Source of the DNA: Pseudomonadota bacterium
GTDB lineage: Bacteria > SZUA-182 > DTGQ01
NCBI GenBank assembly: GCA_030605265.1
Contig: JAUWIR010000009.1
Location: forward strand, 1 to 20,682
Reading direction: 5' to 3'
Length of the DNA stretch: 20,682 bases
Shown: one piece after another, positions 1 through 5,203 of the stretch
Numbering within the stretch: position 1 is the first letter of the stretch
Layout: each line of letters opens with the position of its first letter
Made by a program: the position numbers and the translations under genes
Notes under the pieces: generated by a model
The model's input: the letters and a program-made list of their open reading frames with translations, nothing else
Told to the model about the DNA's origin: nothing
Database searches by the model: none

Positions 1-40
1 AAAATAAACCAGAAAAGGATAATTAGATCATATTTATCAG

Positions 41-319
41 TTAATGTCCAGATCTAAATAATTTTATTATACTAAAATTTATATATAGCTCGTAATAAGA
101 ATTTGTCCCGGCTTGCGTCGGTAGCCATAAATACAATTGAAATTTCTTCTTAACCAAAGACATATCAGCTTCCAAGGAAAAAATCCCATAAAGAAAGAGC
201 TCTGAATTCCTGCAAGTATATGAGGTAAAGACGGCCTTTGCCCCCAATTCTTGTAACCGATTAGTACAAGCTTCCTCAATTTGCGGATGAATTAATATTT
301 TTATCTGTATAAATCTCAT
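41..319 (-). CDS. 92-aa protein, possible PrmA N-terminal-like fragment
   Basis: I do not recognise this protein with confidence. It starts at an ATG six bases after the stop codon of the PIN gene, so the two are probably co-transcribed. A GGAG lies about 12 bases upstream of the start, rather far for a ribosome binding site. The first 35 residues (strand, then an acidic helix around 'EEACTNRLQELGA') and a 'YLWLP' segment near residue 63 resemble, from memory, the ferredoxin-like N-terminal domain of ribosomal protein L11 methyltransferase PrmA. The whole SAM-binding methyltransferase domain is missing. The last 15 residues are coded by very AT-rich DNA and look like run-on sequence. It could therefore be a PrmA remnant, an unrelated small partner of the PIN protein, or a non-coding reading frame. 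Confidence 0.45.
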   Translation of the reverse strand: MRFIQIKILIHPQIEEACTNRLQELGAKAVFTSYTCRNSELFLYGIFSLEADMSLVKKKFQLYLWLPTQAGTNSYYELYINFSIIKLFRSGH

Positions 320-325
320 AGGGTA

Positions 326-865
326 TTAGTCTCCATGAAAATTATATGACTTTTGTGAGGGAAAAATACATTCTTTTGCATAAGCAATGATCCAAGAGGA
401 ATATCTCCCAACTTGGCATATTTTTTCAATATATTGGTTAACTTCTTCGGTATCCTTGAGTAAATTATATCGCCGAAGTAATCCAGGTATGAGGATGGCG
501 CATAAGAATGGTATATCATTATTTTTACAGGCTAAAATCCCCTTTTTATCGTCTATCATTACCAAATCAGCTTTAATCATGTTCCATAATTCCAAAATAC
601 TTTTCTCCCCTTCCCCTAACTTAGGAAGAACAATCCTCCCACAAGCCTTAGGCACAGAGAAGACAGATATTTTCCCTTGATAAACTAACCCTTCAATCTG
701 TTTGGCATCTTTTGAAGGGGATACCTTCGATTTTAAAAAATGTGTACATTCCCTATAAACTTGCTCGGAAATAATTAAATTCACTACCTGCGTAAGCAGA
801 GGCAATAAATCCTCCACTTTACTTAAATAAATTAAAGAGGAGCTATCGGCAACTATGGTTTGCAT
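326..865 (-). CDS. PIN-domain protein (VapC/DUF3368-like putative ribonuclease)
   Basis: This is a 179-aa protein with a PIN fold, the Mg-dependent RNase domain of VapC-type toxins. The N-terminus 'TIVADSSSLIYLSK' carries the first catalytic Asp (D7). E39, E87 within 'LGEGEKSI' and D105/D106 in 'LVMIDDKKG' supply the other expected acidic residues, so the active site looks complete. The 'GEGE' motif and the 'DSSSLIYLS' start are typical of the DUF3368-like branch. Those genes usually follow a small UPF0175-type antitoxin, but none is visible upstream, where the next gene is the divergent trmJ-like methyltransferase. The only close partner is the 92-aa gene just downstream. The tail after about residue 135 is longer than in minimal VapC toxins. 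It may be an orphan toxin or a housekeeping nuclease. No spaced Shine-Dalgarno is seen; AAGG touches the start codon. Confidence 0.8.
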   Translation of the reverse strand: MQTIVADSSSLIYLSKVEDLLPLLTQVVNLIISEQVYRECTHFLKSKVSPSKDAKQIEGLVYQGKISVFSVPKACGRIVLPKLGEGEKSILELWNMIKADLVMIDDKKGILACKNNDIPFLCAILIPGLLRRYNLLKDTEEVNQYIEKICQVGRYSSWIIAYAKECIFPSQKSYNFHGD

Positions 866-872
866 CCTTGTA

Positions 873-900
873 TCTATAAAAATATGGATATTGAATCCAA
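873..900 (-). promoter_or_regulatory. Candidate promoter for the PIN gene
   Basis: On the minus strand TTGGAT (895-900) and TATAGA (873-878) are separated by 16 bp. The predicted transcription start falls at 865-866, essentially on the A of the PIN gene ATG. If this promoter is used, the mRNA would be leaderless or nearly so, which would explain the lack of a properly spaced ribosome binding site. The -35 match is only moderate. Confidence 0.4.
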
Positions 901-978
901 GTAACCGTTCATAGGTTCAAAAGAATCTAAAAAGCTAATTGCTCAGGTTAAATTTTTTCCTGAATATTACCGCCAATA

Positions 979-987
979 TGATATACT
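979..987 (+). promoter_or_regulatory. Extended -10 promoter for trmJ-rsmE
   Basis: TGATATACT is an extended -10 element (TG-N-TATACT) with no good -35 at 17 bp, as is common for TG-type promoters. Transcription would begin near 994. An AAAGGA ribosome binding site lies at 1004-1009, at normal distance from the ATG at 1017. Confidence 0.5.
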
Positions 988-1016
988 GATACGCTTTAAA
1001 GAGAAAGGAAATTCTG

Positions 1017-1775
1017 ATGATTGCCCATTTGCCCGATTCACCTGAAAAAGAAATCCAGAAAAAAAATGTGGCCATAGTATTGGTTTCCCCTAAAAATCCC
1101 GGAAATGTGGGCGCTGTAGCACGGGCCATAAAAAACATGGGCTTTGAAGATTTAAGAATAGTGAATCCAGGGCCTGGAACTTGGCTTGATGCCATAAGGA
1201 TGGCCTGTGGCGCTGAAAACTTGCTGGAAAAAGCGAAAATAAGTTCCTGCTTAAAAGAAACCTTAGAAGATATTCAATGGGTAATTGGCACTACTGCTCG
1301 AAAACGTCGATATCATAAAAATTTACTATCCCCCAGAGGCATGGCTGAAGATGTTGCTCAAATAAGTCAAAAAAATAAAATCGCCTTTCTTTTTGGATCT
1401 GAAAAATATGGGCTCTCTACAGAAGAGATAGGATATTGCCATCAAGTGGTTACTATCCCCACTCAAAAAAAATTTTCTTCATTAAATCTTTCCCAAGCTG
1501 TGATGATAATAACTTGGGAACTTTCACAAGTTAATTCTTCCTGGTTTCCACCACAAAAAAATTTGGCCACTCAAAAAGAGTTTCAAAATTTTTTTACCCA
1601 ATTAGAAAAGGTGTTATTGGACATACAATTTCTCTCTGCCAATAACGCAAACCATATGATGTTCGTATTAAAAAATATCCTTCAGGAAAAAGCTCTCACC
1701 AGTAGAGAAATAAAAATCCTGCGAGGAATTATCCGGCAAACTCGCAGAGCCTTAAAACTTACTTCTGAATGTTAA
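1017..1775 (+). CDS. trmJ: TrmJ-like tRNA/rRNA 2'-O-methyltransferase (SPOUT)
   Basis: This 252-aa SAM-dependent RNA ribose methyltransferase belongs to the TrmH/SpoU class of SPOUT trefoil-knot enzymes. All three family motifs are present: motif 1 'PKNPGNVGAVARAIKNMGF' at residues 25-43, motif 2 'FGSEKYGL' at 126-133, and motif 3 'SLNLSQAV' at 155-162. The early motif 1 and the C-terminal helical extension (about 190-252) match the TrmJ subgroup, which methylates nucleotide 32 of tRNAs. Substrate assignment within the family is inference. The start is supported by AAAGGA eight bases upstream. The 3' end overlaps the rsmE start by seven bases, so the two are translationally coupled. Confidence 0.85.
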   Translation: MIAHLPDSPEKEIQKKNVAIVLVSPKNPGNVGAVARAIKNMGFEDLRIVNPGPGTWLDAIRMACGAENLLEKAKISSCLKETLEDIQWVIGTTARKRRYHKNLLSPRGMAEDVAQISQKNKIAFLFGSEKYGLSTEEIGYCHQVVTIPTQKKFSSLNLSQAVMIITWELSQVNSSWFPPQKNLATQKEFQNFFTQLEKVLLDIQFLSANNANHMMFVLKNILQEKALTSREIKILRGIIRQTRRALKLTSEC

Positions 1776-2515
1776 AATCAAAAATTATTTTACCTAAAAC
1801 TCTTCAAATAAATCAGGACTATGAACTAGAAGGAGAATGCTTTACAGCATTGCAGTATTGGAACCCCCACATAGGACAAATTATTACAGTTCAAGATATC
1901 AATACAATGATTTTTCGGGCCGGAATAAAATGTTTATCTTCGAAAAAAGCTCTTATTCATGTTTTTGAAAGGAGGAAATTTTTTAATAATAATGGATTTC
2001 AGATTATTCTTCACCAAGCATTGCCGGAAAAAGAGCGGATGGAATGGATTATTCAAAAAACCACCGAGCTTGGTGTTCATAGGATCATCCCCTTTAAATC
2101 AGAAAAATCGATTTCTTTAGAGGAAAGAGAAAAAAAACAAAAAAAAACTTGCCGCTGGCCATATATTGCTTTGCGAGCTTCTGAACAATGTAGAAGACAG
2201 GACATACCGGCAATCAGCCCCTTTTGCACCTTCCAAGAATCCTTAAAAGCGGCCAAAGATAGCCAAATAAAAATTATTTTATGGGCAAAAAATGAAAAAA
2301 TACCCTCCCTAAAAAAATTTTTAGGCCAACAGATTAAAGATCATCAAATCTCTATCATGGTTGGTCCTGAAGGAGGGTTTACCCATGATGAAATACGTTT
2401 GGCATCAAAAGAAGGGTTCACTCCGGTTCAATTAGGCTCACGTATTTTAAGGACGGAAACTGCCTCAATCGCTATTCTGAGTATCCTTCAGTTTACCTTA
2501 GGAGATATGGGTTAA
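1769..2515 (+). CDS. rsmE: 16S rRNA m3U1498 methyltransferase RsmE
   Basis: This 248-aa SPOUT methyltransferase would N3-methylate U1498 of 16S rRNA in the decoding region. The C-terminal knot carries 'GPEGGF' (199-204) and 'LGSRILRTETA' (222-232), which form the SAM site. The family segment 'RASEQCRRQDIPAI' lies at 136-149, and the N-terminal PUA-like domain covers roughly residues 1-75. Length is normal. The ATG overlaps the stop of the TrmJ-like gene (ATGTTAA), giving a two-gene RNA-modification operon. In many bacteria rsmE sits next to prmA; here a PrmA-like fragment lies about 1.5 kb away on the other strand, which may be coincidence. Confidence 0.95.
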   Translation: MLKSKIILPKTLQINQDYELEGECFTALQYWNPHIGQIITVQDINTMIFRAGIKCLSSKKALIHVFERRKFFNNNGFQIILHQALPEKERMEWIIQKTTELGVHRIIPFKSEKSISLEEREKKQKKTCRWPYIALRASEQCRRQDIPAISPFCTFQESLKAAKDSQIKIILWAKNEKIPSLKKFLGQQIKDHQISIMVGPEGGFTHDEIRLASKEGFTPVQLGSRILRTETASIAILSILQFTLGDMG

Positions 2516-2516
2516 T

Positions 2517-2756
2517 TTATTGTTTTAAAAAAGGTCTTACCATTTTTTTCATAACCCAATCATAACTTGGGGGAGAATCCGAATGAGCCATCTGCCCTAA
2601 GACATAAACAGATTCACCTTGACAATATTTATGTAAACGTTTTAGTAAATTTAGGGACCGCTCCTGAAATTCCTGATCAGTAAGATTATCGTCAAAACGA
2701 TTTAAAAAATATTCCTTACAAAAATTCAAAAGAGTAATAATTTCCGGGTACCCCAT
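2517..2756 (-). CDS. 79-aa hypothetical protein
   Basis: I do not recognise this small soluble protein. It is mostly helical, with a hydrophobic start 'MGYPEIITLLNF', a charged middle and a C-terminal 'YDWVMKKMVRPFLKQ'. There is no signal peptide or membrane segment. I chose the ATG at 2756 over a TTG at 2762 because a very strong Shine-Dalgarno, AAAAGGAGG at 2766-2774, lies nine bases from the ATG but only three from the TTG. That ribosome binding site is the best evidence that the gene is real. It converges on rsmE with a single base between the two stop codons, and no terminator is visible there. Confidence 0.65.
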   Translation of the reverse strand: MGYPEIITLLNFCKEYFLNRFDDNLTDQEFQERSLNLLKRLHKYCQGESVYVLGQMAHSDSPPSYDWVMKKMVRPFLKQ

Positions 2757-3029
2757 AACCAAAAACCTCCTTTTAGAATATCACTCCACCTGGTCGTATC
2801 AACTGAATGGCCCGATTTTGTTAAAATAAGTAGCAAGAGTCATGCCGCATAACCTTAAAATAATTTCAAAGGTAACTTCTCTTTTATTTATAAGCTGGGA
2901 AGGGGGGTATTGAAAAGAAGGACGATGATTTTTTCTCTCTTATGTATAATGATCTGTATAAAAGATAGAATATTTATCCCTCCAGTGGTAATTTTTTTAA
3001 CAGATAAAATTTTTACTATGAACTATCCT

Positions 3030-3060
3030 TTGACCATAAACCGAAGAGTTATAGTATAAT
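3030..3060 (+). promoter_or_regulatory. Possible upstream promoter (P2) of the HIT operon
   Basis: TTGACC (3030-3035) and TATAAT (3055-3060) are separated by 19 bp. Both hexamers are good but the spacer is two bases longer than ideal, so this is probably weaker than the promoter just downstream. Confidence 0.4.
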
Positions 3061-3061
3061 G

Positions 3062-3076
3062 AACAATATAATTGTT
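3062..3076. promoter_or_regulatory. 15-bp dyad abutting the -35 box
   Basis: AACAAT-ATA-ATTGTT is a perfect inverted repeat with six-base arms and a three-base centre. Its last base is the first base of the TTGACA -35 box, a typical place for a repressor or activator site. The regulator is unknown, and AT-rich dyads also arise by chance. Confidence 0.35.
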
Positions 3077-3104
3077 TGACAATAAAGGAGGGGCAAACTA
3101 TAAT
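3076..3104 (+). promoter_or_regulatory. Consensus sigma-70 promoter of the HIT-lapA-lapB-mutS operon
   Basis: TTGACA (3076-3081) and TATAAT (3099-3104) are both perfect consensus hexamers with an ideal 17-bp spacer. Transcription should begin near 3111, leaving a leader of about 54 bases before the HIT ATG at 3165. It is one of the clearest promoters in the window and points to strong constitutive expression, unless the adjoining dyad mediates repression. Confidence 0.8.
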
Positions 3105-3164
3105 AACAAAACTCTTCTGAATAAATATTTAAATATCTATCAAGTTAATAGAAAAGGGACTGTT

Positions 3165-3646
3165 ATGGAAAAAATTTGGGCGCCTTGGAGAATGGATTAT
3201 ATTCTTTCAAAAAAAAAAGCAATTGCGTCTTCTGCGAAAAGCCTCAACTGAATAAAAAGGGAAAAAATTATATATTATTCCGTGATACACTTGGTTTTAT
3301 TATGATGAATATATTCCCATACAACAATGCTCATTTAATGATTGCCCCTTATCGACACGCAGCGAATCTTGAAGATTTGACATCGGAAGAATTAGCCCAA
3401 ATGATGTTTCTTGTAAAAAAAAGTCTGGTAAGTCTAAAAAAAGCAATTAAGGCTGACGGATACAATATAGGGATAAACCTCGGGACAGTTGCAGGCGCCG
3501 GTATTGCTGATCATTTGCACATACATATCGTACCTCGCTGGCTTGGTGATACAAATTTTATGCCCATTTTAGCTGAAACAAAAGTGCTGCCTCAACATTT
3601 AGATAATACATTTGAAATCCTCCAGCCTTTTTTTCAACCCGAATAA
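3165..3646 (+). CDS. HIT-family nucleotide hydrolase/transferase, frameshifted at a run of ten A
   Basis: This is a histidine-triad protein of the bacterial Ap4A-phosphorylase/hydrolase-like group, acting on nucleoside phosphates in the cytosol. The triad 'HLHIHIV' (H117, H119, H121 of the reconstructed protein) follows 'GTVAGAGIAD', and a 'CVFC' pair (C21, C24) would bind zinc. The family's conserved N-terminus 'MEKIWAPWRMDYIL' is coded from the ATG at 3165, but in another frame than the rest. The two frames meet in ten consecutive A (3209-3218). From the ATG, translation stops at about 3249. Adding one A, or a -1 slip, gives an uninterrupted 160-aa protein of normal family length. The TTG at 3176 would only give a non-homologous N-terminus. 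This is a sequencing or assembly error, a real mutation, or slippage-dependent expression. It is the first gene of the lapA-lapB-mutS operon. Confidence 0.85.
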
Positions 3647-3664
3647 ATTTAGGAGGTAAAAAAT

Positions 3665-3997
3665 ATGCAAGTTTTGAAGACCTTACTCATTGTTTTTCTT
3701 ATAATTTTTAGTATAAGCTTTGTTTTAAAAAATGATTGGATTGTAAAACAAAAATATGAAATCGAATACTATGGTTATCAAAGCCCCCCCATTCCCCTTG
3801 TTTTACTATTTTTAGGGAATATACTATTAGGAGCGTTGTTGATGGTTATCCCTACCTTTTTAAAAAATCAGCGCTTGAGACAAATAGTAAAAAATGAACG
3901 AAAAAAAATTGCTCAAATGGAAAAAGAATTAAGATCTTTACGAAATTTACCGATTACAGAAGAAAAAAATATAGAACAGGTAAGTCAAAAAACTTAA
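3665..3997 (+). CDS. lapA: LapA-domain inner-membrane protein
   Basis: This 110-aa protein has two membrane segments (about residues 4-21 and 43-64) around a short polar linker, then a charged coiled coil (about 68-95). That is the architecture of LapA/DUF1049, the partner of LapB in the cytoplasmic membrane. The family ties it to lipopolysaccharide assembly and control in E. coli. Sequence identity to LapA cannot be judged here, so the call rests on topology and on the LapB-like gene directly downstream. A strong ribosome binding site, AGGAGG, lies at a suitable distance from the ATG. It begins 18 bases after the HIT stop and ends 11 bases before the next start, fitting one operon. Confidence 0.7.
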   Translation: MQVLKTLLIVFLIIFSISFVLKNDWIVKQKYEIEYYGYQSPPIPLVLLFLGNILLGALLMVIPTFLKNQRLRQIVKNERKKIAQMEKELRSLRNLPITEEKNIEQVSQKT

Positions 3998-4008
3998 GCT
4001 GAATAAAA

Positions 4009-5175
4009 ATGCAAAATATAATTTTTTACCTTGGGCTTTTATTATCATTAGGGTTAGGAATTATTCTCGGGATGATTTTCATGAAAAGATCAAAGATTCA
4101 TGAAGAAAAAAAACCCGAGGATAAAAATACTTATATTCGCGGATTAAAATATATTATTTCAAATCAACCGGATAAGGCAATTGCTGAACTCATTAAAGCG
4201 GTTCAAGTCAACTCAAACACCATCGAAATCTACCAAGATTTAGGCAATTTATTTAGAGAACGGGGAGAAGTTGGACGAGCAATTCAAATTCATCAAAACC
4301 TCCTTTTACGCCCTTCACTGGATAACAAACTAAAATTTTCCTCTCTCATGGATTTGGGATTAGATTATCAAAAGGGAGGATTCATCGATCGAGCTATAAA
4401 AATATATCAAGAAGTCATCCAATCTGACTCCAATAATCTGCAAGCTTATCAAGCCTTAGAAAAATTATTTGAAAAGGAAAAAAATTGGGCAAAAGCCTAT
4501 GAGACGGAAAAACAAATACAAAAATTTCCAAAGATAGGTGGAGATGTTCTTCGCTTGGCCCATTTAATTGTAGAAATTGGTAAAGAGTATGCTCAGAAAA
4601 ATGATTATAGTCAAGCCGTCAAATATTTAAAAGAAGCCATTGCCTTAGACAAAAACTGCTTAGAAGCCTACACAGCCCTGGGAAATATCTATTTAGATCA
4701 AAATAAAATCGCTAAATCAATTAATTTATTTGAAAAAATTATTTTTTCAGAACAACAATTTCCCTTTTCCGTTTATAAAAGCCTGGAAAAAGCCTATTTA
4801 CAAAAAGGAAAATATGAAAAAATTGAATCCATTTATCAAGAAGTATTAAAACTTCGCCCTCATGACATAAGAACTCGATATATTTTGGCAGACTATTATT
4901 ATAAAAAAGGCTTACAATCTAAAGCAATTAACGAATTAAAAGAGGGATTAAAAACCTGCCCGGAATCACTAATACTACGCTCAGCATTAGCGGAAATGTT
5001 AGTACGGGAAAATCATCGGGATGAGGCCCTTAGTGAATATCAATATTTAATCGAACAGGTTAAAAAGAAAAGCAATTACTATTATTGTCAAAAATGTGGT
5101 TATCAATCCACCAATATACAATGGAAATGCCCACAATGTCAAGAATGGGATAGTTTTGTATTCAATCAGTCATAA
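4009..5175 (+). CDS. lapB: LapB (YciM)-like TPR protein with rubredoxin-type zinc knuckle
   Basis: This 388-aa protein has an N-terminal membrane anchor (about residues 4-25) followed by a basic 'MKRSK', so the bulk would face the cytoplasm. Residues about 40-340 are a series of TPR-like helical pairs, for example 'AYTALGNIYLDQNKIAKSINLFEKI'-type repeats. The C-terminus has four cysteines in two CxxC pairs (C360/C363 and C374/C377), the rubredoxin-like metal knuckle that defines LapB. Length matches the family (about 389 aa in E. coli). In E. coli LapB ties FtsH to LpxC turnover and so sets lipopolysaccharide level; that role here is inference. No good Shine-Dalgarno is visible, and coupling to the lapA stop 11 bases upstream is likely. 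Confidence 0.85.
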   Translation: MQNIIFYLGLLLSLGLGIILGMIFMKRSKIHEEKKPEDKNTYIRGLKYIISNQPDKAIAELIKAVQVNSNTIEIYQDLGNLFRERGEVGRAIQIHQNLLLRPSLDNKLKFSSLMDLGLDYQKGGFIDRAIKIYQEVIQSDSNNLQAYQALEKLFEKEKNWAKAYETEKQIQKFPKIGGDVLRLAHLIVEIGKEYAQKNDYSQAVKYLKEAIALDKNCLEAYTALGNIYLDQNKIAKSINLFEKIIFSEQQFPFSVYKSLEKAYLQKGKYEKIESIYQEVLKLRPHDIRTRYILADYYYKKGLQSKAINELKEGLKTCPESLILRSALAEMLVRENHRDEALSEYQYLIEQVKKKSNYYYCQKCGYQSTNIQWKCPQCQEWDSFVFNQS

Positions 5176-5203
5176 CTGCCGGCTATCCCTTTTTTAAAAG
5201 AAA

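Larger units (their letters stand above)
2757..3164. other. 408-bp intergenic region upstream of the HIT operon
   Basis: No convincing gene is present. The left edge holds the ribosome binding site of the minus-strand 79-aa gene. The right third contains two sigma-70-type promoters facing the HIT gene and a 15-bp dyad. The middle (about 2800-3000) is AT-rich with a short G run (2902-2907) and an isolated TATAAT at 2945-2950 that lacks a -35. I see nothing else I can name there. Confidence 0.6.

Noticed and set aside
2775..2802. TTGATA-16-TATTCT as a promoter for the 79-aa gene
   Set aside because: Its predicted start (about 2768) would fall inside the AAAAGGAGG ribosome binding site at 2766-2774, so a transcript from it would lose part of the site.
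3176..3646. HIT protein starting from the TTG at 3176
   Set aside because: This start gives a non-homologous N-terminus (GALENGLYSF) and ignores the ATG at 3165, which codes the conserved MEKIWAPWRM start in the other frame.
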